Translations under genes and position numbers: made by a program
In this document: positions 8,189-16,160 of the stretch, piece by piece
How positions within the stretch are numbered: position 1 is the stretch's first letter
Layout: the number at the start of each line of letters is the position of its first letter
The notes under the pieces: generated by a model
Seen by the model: only the letters and a program-made list of their open reading frames with translations
Databases searched by the model: none
Told to the model about the DNA's origin: nothing
Origin: Anaerolentibacter hominis
GTDB taxonomy: Bacteria; Bacillota; Clostridia; Lachnospirales; Lachnospiraceae
NCBI RefSeq assembly: GCF_032380675.1
Contig: NZ_JAWDIX010000001.1
Location: 930,001 to 994,000, forward strand
DNA length: 64,000 bases
Direction: 5' to 3'

Positions 8189-8905
8189 ATGAGTTGGAAT
8201 TATGATTCATGTTGTTATCCATGCTGTACCGGGCCTCAGGGGATACCGGGAGCAACAGGGGCAACAGGAGCGGCCGGCCCAGCGGGAGCAACAGGGGCAA
8301 CGGGAGCGACAGGACCGACAGGATCACCCGGCAATACAGGAACAGTTGGCCCGACGGGAGCAACAGGGCCAACTGGAGCGACGGGATCAGCAGGGTCGAC
8401 TGGAAATACAGGGCCGTCTGGGAATACAGGAGCGACCGGCCCAACAGGGCCACAGGGGCCGGGGGTGATCCCGGCTTATTTTAATGCCGTTACCATAGGC
8501 GGATCACAGGATGCTGCCCCGGAGGAAGAAGTCAGCTTTTTGCTGGCTTATCAATCCGGAGACTTTACCTTTACTCCCAACACGTCCGAAATCACGGTAA
8601 ATACCGCGGGGATATACCGGATTGATTATCAGGTGACGCTGCGGCCGTCGGAAGGACGCATCAACGCCGCCTATGCAGTGGCGGTCAACGGATATGAAAA
8701 TCCACTTTCTTTTTTCGGAACCTATCTGAGCGGCCTGGCTGATACGGAGCGGATTGAGCTGACGGGTATGTTTATGGCGTCAATTCCGGGGGGAGCCGTT
8801 ATTACACTGAGAAACAAATCTGCGGATGGAGATTATCTTGCGGGTACCGGTGTGGATAATCAGGCAATCAACCATGCCGCAATCCTGCTGCAGAGAATCG
8901 CCTGA
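8189..8905 (+). CDS. Collagen-like repeat protein with BclA-type C-terminal domain
   Basis: A 238-residue protein with a short Cys-rich start (DSCCYPCC), then about 80 residues of Gly-X-Thr/Pro collagen triplets (roughly residues 15-93, many GATGATG and GPTG units), then a globular beta-rich C-terminal domain (residues 95-238). Its GIYRIDYQVTL, VAVNG and MFMASIPGGAVITLRN strands resemble the TNF-like BclA exosporium head. Such proteins trimerise and decorate spores or cell surfaces; there is no signal peptide, which fits deposition by the mother cell. AGGAGGG lies before the ATG. The repeat DNA is prone to length change. It could instead be a surface protein of vegetative cells. Confidence 0.85.
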   Translation: MSWNYDSCCYPCCTGPQGIPGATGATGAAGPAGATGATGATGPTGSPGNTGTVGPTGATGPTGATGSAGSTGNTGPSGNTGATGPTGPQGPGVIPAYFNAVTIGGSQDAAPEEEVSFLLAYQSGDFTFTPNTSEITVNTAGIYRIDYQVTLRPSEGRINAAYAVAVNGYENPLSFFGTYLSGLADTERIELTGMFMASIPGGAVITLRNKSADGDYLAGTGVDNQAINHAAILLQRIA

Positions 8906-8953
8906 TTTCGGGACGATTGAAATTCTCTGAGGCCGTGAGAATGACTTGATAAG

Positions 8954-9015
8954 GGCAGCCTGTTTTCAGGATGATGTTCTGTCTGAGGGCAGGCACAGGA
9001 GAGCGGGCTGCCTTT
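8954..9015 (+). terminator. Possible terminator after the collagen-like gene
   Basis: GGCAGCC (8954-8960) pairs with GGCTGCC (9006-9012), which is followed by TTTAG. The 45-base loop contains its own small hairpin and the T run is short, so this is a weak call. The rest of 8906-9152 is AT-rich upstream DNA of the kinase gene. Confidence 0.35.
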
Positions 9016-9152
9016 AGTTTCAATTGACACAAACAACAATATAAAGTAAAATTAAAGGTAAACATTTGTTCTAAGATAGCTGGATATCATTTTGAATATA
9101 GAGCCGGCGAAGAGGTCTTGAGTACGGACTTTTATTAAGGAGGAAGGATCGG

Positions 9153-12100
9153 ATGCGGGGAGATAATCTTTCGATGGATCTGCTGACAGCAGTGCTGGAC
9201 AACGCGCCGGTAGCTGTCTATGTCAGCGGAATCAATGACTGGAAACTGCTCTATGTGAATCGGCTGGCATCAAAGTTATTCAGCAGGGGAGCGGAGGAGG
9301 ATGAAATCACCTGCTTTCAGGCAGTTGGATTTGACAAGCCGTGTCCGTTTTGCCGGATGGGGAAGCTGAGTCGTTCCGAACTAATGGTCCGGGAATTTAA
9401 AAATCCGGTCAACGGCCGGGTTTATCAGCTCAGCGGTAAACTGATTGACTGGGCGGGACAGCCTGCGCACATTGAGTATGTAGTAGATATTACGGAGAAA
9501 AAGAAGAAGGAAGAACAGTCAAGAGAGCTGGAAGAGAAACTGCAGAGTACGTTCAGCAGTATTCCCTGCGGGCTGTGCGTGTACCGTTTTGACGGGGAGC
9601 GGATTTCTCCTGTGTTCCATAACCCTGCGTTTTATCAGATTATGGGTTACTCTGGGGAGCATATTGCGCAGCTGGAACAGAGGACGGATTTTCTCGGTGT
9701 GCACCCGGAAGATCTGGAGCTTCTGAAACGCAACATACAGGATGCGATCCGGACCAATGGAATGATCCGGCATACATACCGCCTGTGGAATGATACCAAG
9801 GAAGCCTACTGCTGGATACGTCTGGAAGGCTCGGTGAAACCGGAGCAGGACAAGGAGATCCTTGGGGACAAGCAGGGCGGTACAAAGCTTATGTATGGGG
9901 TCTATACGGACGTCAGTGAGCAGCGGAGGCTGGAGCAGGAGCTGACGGATGCCAATGACAAGATGCAGGACATTGTTAATGCCATTCCCGGAGGAGTGGC
10001 GATTTATAAAGTTTCCGATATCTTTGAAACCGTCTATTTTTCCGACGGCGTGCCGGCCCTTACCGGCTATTCGGCGGAAGAATACCAGGAGCTGATCAAA
10101 CAGGATGCGGCGGAGATGACCTATTGGGAGGATACCCCTATGGTTGTGGAGCGGGCCCGACGGGTGATCAGCACTCATGAGATTGATAATTTTGAATTTC
10201 GCAAGCAGCACAGGGACGGACATATCGTTTGGGTCAGGGCTCAGGTCAAATGGATCGGGGAAGATGCCGGATGCCCACTGCTTCACTGTGTATTCCACAA
10301 TATTTCAGACTTAAAAGAAGCACAGCTGGAAATGGACCATCTTGTCAATTCCATCCCGGGCGGCATTGCCAGTTACCGGGTGGAGGGAGAGCGGTTCATC
10401 CCCACCTTTTATTCAGACGGCCTTATGAAGCTGTCTGACCATACCAGGGAAGAATACGACGAACTGACACGCTGTGATGCTATGAATATTGTTTATGAGC
10501 AGGACAGGGAACGTGTGATGGCAGCCGCAAGAGCGGCGCTCTTAAGCGGGGAGACTCTGGATATCTCATATCGTATCCGGCACAAAAATGGAAAGCTGAT
10601 CTGGATTCATCTGAATGGCCGCCGGATGGGGCCGTTATCGGAGTCTACCAGATTTTATGCTGTTTTTACCGGGATGTCAGCGGAGACGCGCCTGTTCCAG
10701 AGTATCGCCAATGAAACGGCGGATGGCATCTATGTTATTGACAAGGCCAGCTATGATTTATTGTATGTCAATGAATCCAGAGACCTGTTTACCGGGAATA
10801 AAGAGTGCGTGGGCCAGAAATGTTATGCTGTCCTCCAGGGAAGAAATACACCATGTGAGTTCTGCAGCCTGATCGACCATGCGCCGGACGGGGAAGAACA
10901 TGAGATGAGAATTCCCGGTTCAGAACGATTTTACAGCACCCGTTTCCGTGAGACTGACTGGAACGGGATCGCCGCATATGTTAAGTTTGTCCGGGATATC
11001 ACGGAAGAGGTGACTACCCGCAGGGAGAAGGAGCGGCTGGAGCAGTATTTTCAGAATGTCCTCAAGAACCTGCCGGGTGGTGTGGTAGTGGTTCACTATA
11101 ATAAAGACGGCAGTATGAGACCTGAATTTTTATCAGACGGATTCGCGGCTATGACCGGTATGACGCTGGAGGAAGCCTGGCGGCTGTACCGGGAAGACGC
11201 GATGGCAGGGGTACATCCCGACGACCAGAAATATGTAAATGAACAGATGGCAGCCTATGTTGAGAGCGGGGACAGCCACTGTGAGTTGGTTTACCGGCTT
11301 AAAAAGGGTGCGGAAGGCTATGTGTGGATCAGAAATAACTTGACCATGATTCAGAACGAGGGCGGAGAAGGCCGGGTTTACGCGGTTTTTCGCGACATAA
11401 CACGGGAGCGGGAAGAGCAGATCCGTTTGCGGCAGCAGTATAAAGATCTGCTTATGCAGCACTATCATACCCACGATCCGAATACTCTTGTGCTGGGACA
11501 CTGTAATATTACAGGGAATAAGATACTGGAAATCAATGATTATACAGACTCGGACCTGCTGAAAACCTTCGGGTCCGTTCGGGAAGCGTTTTTCACAGGT
11601 ATGAGCGGGCTTGTGGTGGAGGATGAAGAACGGCGCGCTTTCTTGGGCATGTTTTTGAATAAGCCCGCCCTGGCAGCGTTTGAACGGGGAGACACCGAGC
11701 GGAAGCTGGAATGTTTTATTCAGCTGCCCAAGGAGACGATAGGCCGTTATGCCCAGATCAAGATGAATCTGGTGGCGGCGCCGGACAGCGGTGACGTTAC
11801 CGGTATTCTCACGGTTACAGATATTACGGAACAGACCATATCCAACCGGATTCTGCAGCAGATTACGGCAGCCGGATATGATTTTGTGGCAGATCTGGAT
11901 CTGGTGAAGGACCGTTTTACAATACTGTCCAGCAGCGGTAACGGACGAAACCTGCCGCCTGTAAGCGGCTGTCATTCCCGGTGGGTGGAACAGATGCTTG
12001 CGGACGGCGTTGTACCCCGGGACCGGGAAAGATACAGGGACGGTCTGGAAACTTCCCGGATGCTGGAACGACTGCAGAAGGAAAGCTCCTATACGTTTGC

Positions 12101-13805
12101 TTTCTCAGCGGCAGATGCGAACGGAGATATCTGGACAAAGAACATTACGGTGTCCGCTGTAGACCTACGGCTTGGGAGAGTATGCCTGGCGAGAGCAGAT
12201 ATTACGGACTCTGTCCGGGAACAGCAGGGGCTGCTCCGCGTCATTTCGTATACGTTTGAAATGGCCGGTTTTATTAATATGAGCAGCAAATCTCTAACTA
12301 TGTATACACGGGAGACTGTGCTGAATAACCTGCCGCCATTATTTATCGAAAAGTACGAAACGGCTATTCCCCGCTTCGTGGAACAGTACTGTGCGGAAAG
12401 AAACCGGCAGGAGTCTTTAACTCAGTTTGAGATAAGGACCATGACAGAGACGTTGGCTGAGAAGCCAGATGGGTATGATTTCTTATTTCATTATCAGAAC
12501 GGAGAGAATGAGCGGTACAAACAGATTAATGTTATGTGGGGCGATGTGAATCACAGGACAATCTGTCTGGTAAGAGCAGATGTGACAGATATGCTTGCAG
12601 CTGAGAGAAAGACGAAAAGGGCGCTGGAAAATGCATTGGCCCTGGCGGAGGAAGCAAACCGGGCGAAAAGTGATTTTCTGTCGGCCATGAGCCATGATAT
12701 CCGTACTCCTATGAATGCGATTATGGGGATGACGACGCTTGCCGCGGCTCATCTTGGGGAGAAGAAGCGGGTAGAAGATTGCCTGCGGAAAATATCTGTT
12801 TCCTCCAGACACCTGCTCAGCCTGATTAATGATATTTTGGATATGAGCAAGATTGAGCGATCTCAGATAACCCTGAATAACATGAAACTCTATCTTCCAG
12901 ATCTGCTGAGCCAGCTTACTGCAATCATAGTGCCTCAGGCGGAGGAAGCCGGCCTGGTATTTACTGTGAAGGATAAAATAACCCATGAATTCTTCTACGG
13001 GGATGGGCTGCGGATCAATCAGATTTTGATTAATATCTTAAGCAATGCAGTAAAGTACACGCCGGAGGGCGGAAGCGTAGATTTCCTTGTGGAGGAAATC
13101 CAGCCGTCGGATGATACGGGACGAACCTGTTACCGCTTTACGGTGAAGGACACCGGTGTGGGGATGACGGAAGAATTCATGGCCCACCTCTTTGAGCCTT
13201 TTACCCGGAGCCAAAGCACGGCCCGCATTGAGGGCACCGGCCTGGGTCTGAGTATTACCAAGGGGCTTGTTGACCTGATGGATGGACGGATTTCGGTAGA
13301 AAGCCATCCGCACCGGGGAACCAGGTTCCAGGTTGAACTGGGCTGTGAATATGCGGAAAATGGAGATCGGAAGATCCGTGATACTGCCAGCATGGAGGCA
13401 GATGCCAGAGACAGCGGATTATTTGCGGGGCGGCGGTTTTTAATCGCGGAGGATAACGCCATCAATGCGGAGATCCTCACGGAGCTTCTTGAGATGTACG
13501 GGGCAGATTGTACGGTTAAGACGGATGGGTCGCAGGTAGTGCGGGCTTTCCGGGAAGCAGACCCTGGAACCTACGATGGGATACTGATGGATATTCAGAT
13601 GCCGGAGATGAATGGGTACGAGGCAACGCGCGCTATAAGGAAGCTGAACAGGCCGGATGCCGGAGCGATACCGATCATAGCTATGACGGCTAATGCCTTT
13701 GCGGAGGATGTGCAGGCGGCTTTGAACGCCGGAATGAATGCCCATGTGGCAAAGCCGGTGGACATGGCTGTGCTGCAGGAGACTCTGATGAAGGTGCTGC
13801 GGTAG
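9153..13805 (+). CDS. Multi-PAS hybrid sensor histidine kinase with receiver domain
   Basis: A 1550-residue cytosolic signalling protein with no membrane segment. The N-terminal two thirds hold a chain of at least six PAS-like modules (roughly 10-115, 130-255, 265-385, 400-515, 520-630, 640-765), with further sensor-like segments up to about 1150. PAS 1 and PAS 5 each carry a Cys pair (PCPFC near residue 68, PCEFC near 567), which could bind a cofactor or sense redox. The kinase core has SHDIRTPMNAI with H1181, an N box (ILINILSNAVKYTP), and the G boxes DTGVGM and GTGLGL. A C-terminal receiver has the phospho-acceptor D1480 (ILMDIQMPEMNG). There is no output domain, so it must pass phosphate on. 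AGGAGGAAGG precedes the ATG. Confidence 0.9.
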   Translation: MRGDNLSMDLLTAVLDNAPVAVYVSGINDWKLLYVNRLASKLFSRGAEEDEITCFQAVGFDKPCPFCRMGKLSRSELMVREFKNPVNGRVYQLSGKLIDWAGQPAHIEYVVDITEKKKKEEQSRELEEKLQSTFSSIPCGLCVYRFDGERISPVFHNPAFYQIMGYSGEHIAQLEQRTDFLGVHPEDLELLKRNIQDAIRTNGMIRHTYRLWNDTKEAYCWIRLEGSVKPEQDKEILGDKQGGTKLMYGVYTDVSEQRRLEQELTDANDKMQDIVNAIPGGVAIYKVSDIFETVYFSDGVPALTGYSAEEYQELIKQDAAEMTYWEDTPMVVERARRVISTHEIDNFEFRKQHRDGHIVWVRAQVKWIGEDAGCPLLHCVFHNISDLKEAQLEMDHLVNSIPGGIASYRVEGERFIPTFYSDGLMKLSDHTREEYDELTRCDAMNIVYEQDRERVMAAARAALLSGETLDISYRIRHKNGKLIWIHLNGRRMGPLSESTRFYAVFTGMSAETRLFQSIANETADGIYVIDKASYDLLYVNESRDLFTGNKECVGQKCYAVLQGRNTPCEFCSLIDHAPDGEEHEMRIPGSERFYSTRFRETDWNGIAAYVKFVRDITEEVTTRREKERLEQYFQNVLKNLPGGVVVVHYNKDGSMRPEFLSDGFAAMTGMTLEEAWRLYREDAMAGVHPDDQKYVNEQMAAYVESGDSHCELVYRLKKGAEGYVWIRNNLTMIQNEGGEGRVYAVFRDITREREEQIRLRQQYKDLLMQHYHTHDPNTLVLGHCNITGNKILEINDYTDSDLLKTFGSVREAFFTGMSGLVVEDEERRAFLGMFLNKPALAAFERGDTERKLECFIQLPKETIGRYAQIKMNLVAAPDSGDVTGILTVTDITEQTISNRILQQITAAGYDFVADLDLVKDRFTILSSSGNGRNLPPVSGCHSRWVEQMLADGVVPRDRERYRDGLETSRMLERLQKESSYTFAFSAADANGDIWTKNITVSAVDLRLGRVCLARADITDSVREQQGLLRVISYTFEMAGFINMSSKSLTMYTRETVLNNLPPLFIEKYETAIPRFVEQYCAERNRQESLTQFEIRTMTETLAEKPDGYDFLFHYQNGENERYKQINVMWGDVNHRTICLVRADVTDMLAAERKTKRALENALALAEEANRAKSDFLSAMSHDIRTPMNAIMGMTTLAAAHLGEKKRVEDCLRKISVSSRHLLSLINDILDMSKIERSQITLNNMKLYLPDLLSQLTAIIVPQAEEAGLVFTVKDKITHEFFYGDGLRINQILINILSNAVKYTPEGGSVDFLVEEIQPSDDTGRTCYRFTVKDTGVGMTEEFMAHLFEPFTRSQSTARIEGTGLGLSITKGLVDLMDGRISVESHPHRGTRFQVELGCEYAENGDRKIRDTASMEADARDSGLFAGRRFLIAEDNAINAEILTELLEMYGADCTVKTDGSQVVRAFREADPGTYDGILMDIQMPEMNGYEATRAIRKLNRPDAGAIPIIAMTANAFAEDVQAALNAGMNAHVAKPVDMAVLQETLMKVLR

Positions 13806-13824
13806 AAAAAAAGTGTTATTGAGA

Positions 13825-13861
13825 GGGGGATTTCGGACCGTTGTGCGGTCCGGAAGCCCCC
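13825..13861 (+). terminator. Hairpin after the kinase gene
   Basis: GGGGG plus TTTCGGACCG (13825-13840) pairs with CGGTCCGGAA plus CCCCC (13846-13861) around a short loop, about 20 bases after the stop. There is no T run, only TTGC, so it may act as an mRNA-stabilising hairpin rather than a strong terminator. Confidence 0.5.
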
Positions 13862-13972
13862 TTGCTGCAATAAGACGGCTCGCGAAGTGTACTGTTGTTT
13901 GCTGCAGTAAGACGGCTCGCGAAGCGTACTGTCGTTTGCTGCAGTAAGAACGGCTCGCAGAGCGGCCGCCGT
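13862..13972 (+). repeat. Three tandem 37-bp repeats
   Basis: Three copies with an exact 37-base period (starts 13862, 13899, 13936) of a unit starting TTGCTGCARTAAGA and containing CGGCTCGC. Copies 1 and 2 differ at few positions; copy 3 is more diverged and ends GCGGCCGCCG. Each copy could form a small CGCGAAGCG-like stem. The repeat fills the space between the kinase terminator and the uvrB promoter. Confidence 0.85.
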
Positions 13973-14039
13973 TTGTTGAACTGATATTGGGACGAAATAG
14001 TTAAAATTAGCCGGCGGTCTTAGAAGTTTTTGTAAATAA

Positions 14040-14053
14040 AGAACAAATGTTCC
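14040..14053 (+). promoter_or_regulatory. LexA (SOS) box upstream of uvrB
   Basis: GAAC-AAAT-GTTC (14041-14052) inside AGAAC...GTTCC fits the Gram-positive LexA consensus CGAACRNRYGTTYC at 13 of 14 positions. It lies 32 bases before a TATAAT box (14085-14090) and about 70 bases before the uvrB start. DNA-damage control of uvrB, and probably uvrA behind it, is expected. Confidence 0.8.
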
Positions 14054-14120
14054 TTTTGTACTATACTTTTTAATTTGGCTATGTTATAATTCAACGTAGA
14101 TTCTTATGGAGGAATGGATT

Positions 14121-16103
14121 ATGGATCATTTTGAATTAGTGTCTGAATATGCTCCTACCGGTGATCAGCCCCAGGCCATTGAGAAGCTGGTCGAAGGATT
14201 TCAGGCGGGCAATCAGTTTGAGACTTTACTGGGTGTGACGGGATCGGGTAAGACGTTTACGATGGCGAATGTGATCACGCAGCTGAATAAACCGACGCTG
14301 GTCATCGCCCACAATAAGACCCTTGCCGCGCAGCTGTACGGGGAATTCAAAGAATTTTTCCCTCACAATGCGGTGGAATATTTTGTTTCCTACTACGATT
14401 ATTATCAGCCGGAAGCCTATGTCCCTTCCACGGATACATTTATAGAAAAGGATTCATCGATTAACGATGAGATAGATAAACTGCGTCACTCCGCAACGGC
14501 AGCATTGTCCGAGAGAAGTGACGTGATTATTGTGGCCAGTGTCTCCTGCATCTATGGTCTGGGTTCTCCCGTTGACTATAAGAACATGGTTATTTCTCTG
14601 CGGCCCGGTATGGAGAAAGACCGGGACGAGATGCTGCGCAAGCTGGTGGACATCCAGTACACCAGAAATGATATGGATTTTAAGCGCGGTACCTTCCGTG
14701 TGAGGGGAGATGTGGTGGAGGTATTTCTTTCCTCCGCTACGGACACGGCAATCCGGATCGAATTCTTCGGGGATGAGATAGACCGGATCACGGAGATAGA
14801 TGTGCTGACCGGGGAGATCAAGTGTGCGCTGGAGCATATGGCTATTTTCCCGGCCTCCCACTATGTGGTGCCGCCGGATAAAATGGAGCAGGCGATTCAT
14901 ACGATAGAGGAGGAGCTGGAAGAACGGATACGCTATTTTAAGTCGGAGGATAAGCTGCTGGAAGCCCAGAGGATCTCCGAGCGGACACATTTTGATATCG
15001 AGATGATGCGGGAGACAGGTTTCTGTTCCGGCATTGAGAACTACTCCCGGCATCTGGCCGGGATGGCACCGGGCAGTACGCCTCACACTCTGATGGACTA
15101 TTTTCCGGAAGAGTTTCTGATCATTGTGGACGAGTCCCATATCACGATACCGCAGATCAGAGGTATGTATGCGGGGGATCAGTCCAGGAAGACAACATTG
15201 GTGGATTTTGGTTTCCGCCTGCCTTCGGCGAAGGACAACCGGCCGTTGAACTTTGACGAATTTGAGAGTAAAATTGACCAGATGATGTTTGTCTCCGCCA
15301 CACCGAATGTGTATGAGAAGGAACATGAGCTTATGCGTGTGGAGCAGATTATCCGCCCGACCGGTCTGCTGGACCCGGAAATCTCAGTCCGGCCGGTGGA
15401 GGGACAGATCGACGATCTGGTGGCGGAAGTCCGGAAAGAGACGGAGAACCACCACAAGATTCTGATTACCACACTCACCAAGCGTATGGCGGAGGATCTG
15501 ACGGATTATATGCGGGAGATCGGCATCCGGGTCAAATATCTGCACTCGGACATCGACACGCTGGAACGATCCGAGATTATCCGGGATATGCGTATGGATG
15601 TGTTTGATGTGCTGGTGGGCATTAACCTCCTGCGGGAGGGTCTGGATATACCGGAGATCACTCTGGTCGCCATCCTGGATGCGGATAAAGAGGGATTCCT
15701 GCGGTCTGAGACCTCGCTGATCCAGACAGTGGGCCGCGCCGCCCGTAACTCAGAGGGGCGGGTTATTATGTACGCTGACAATATCACAGATTCCATGGAC
15801 CGGGCTATCTCCGAGACAAACCGGAGACGTGCGATTCAGGATGCTTACAATAAGGAGCATGGCATTACTCCGACAACCATCCAGAAAGCAGTCAGGGACC
15901 TGATCAGAATATCGGTAAAGGCCGAGAATGCGGGTTACAAGCTGGACAAGGACCCGGAATCCATGAGCAAAAAGGAACTGGAGATGCTGGTCAGCAAGAT
16001 TACCAAGAAGATGCATACCGCAGCCGCGGAGCTGAATTTCGAGCAGGCAGCGCTGCTGCGTGACCAGCTGATTGAGATAAAGAAACAACTGCATGATATG
16101 TAG
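14121..16103 (+). CDS. uvrB: UvrABC excinuclease subunit B
   Basis: A 660-residue UvrB, full length for the family. It opens with FELVSEYAPTGDQPQAI and GVTGSGKT (Walker A, about residue 40), followed by TLAAQLYGEF and the beta-hairpin YYDYYQPEAY. Later come DESHITIPQ, the helicase motifs TLTKRMAEDL and INLLREGLD, and QTVGRAARN. A C-terminal UVR motif (KKMHTAAAELNFEQAALLRDQ) contacts UvrC. It loads at damage verified by UvrA and positions UvrC for incision. I prefer the ATG at 14121 because GGAGGA at 14108-14113 is 7 bases upstream; the in-frame ATG at 14106 overlaps that site. An SOS box lies upstream and uvrA follows after 57 bases. Confidence 0.97.
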   Translation: MDHFELVSEYAPTGDQPQAIEKLVEGFQAGNQFETLLGVTGSGKTFTMANVITQLNKPTLVIAHNKTLAAQLYGEFKEFFPHNAVEYFVSYYDYYQPEAYVPSTDTFIEKDSSINDEIDKLRHSATAALSERSDVIIVASVSCIYGLGSPVDYKNMVISLRPGMEKDRDEMLRKLVDIQYTRNDMDFKRGTFRVRGDVVEVFLSSATDTAIRIEFFGDEIDRITEIDVLTGEIKCALEHMAIFPASHYVVPPDKMEQAIHTIEEELEERIRYFKSEDKLLEAQRISERTHFDIEMMRETGFCSGIENYSRHLAGMAPGSTPHTLMDYFPEEFLIIVDESHITIPQIRGMYAGDQSRKTTLVDFGFRLPSAKDNRPLNFDEFESKIDQMMFVSATPNVYEKEHELMRVEQIIRPTGLLDPEISVRPVEGQIDDLVAEVRKETENHHKILITTLTKRMAEDLTDYMREIGIRVKYLHSDIDTLERSEIIRDMRMDVFDVLVGINLLREGLDIPEITLVAILDADKEGFLRSETSLIQTVGRAARNSEGRVIMYADNITDSMDRAISETNRRRAIQDAYNKEHGITPTTIQKAVRDLIRISVKAENAGYKLDKDPESMSKKELEMLVSKITKKMHTAAAELNFEQAALLRDQLIEIKKQLHDM

Positions 16104-16160
16104 GACAGAATAAATGATAAATGGCGGGGAACTGTGTATTTTCTCCGCCGGGAGGAACAA

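Noticed and set aside
9064..9077. SOS-like AAACATTTGTTC upstream of the kinase
   Set aside because: Four mismatches to the LexA consensus, including the first G of the core; no reason to expect damage control.
9519..10298. 259-codon antisense frame within the multi-PAS kinase
   Set aside because: Shadow of the kinase coding strand; no start signal and no family.
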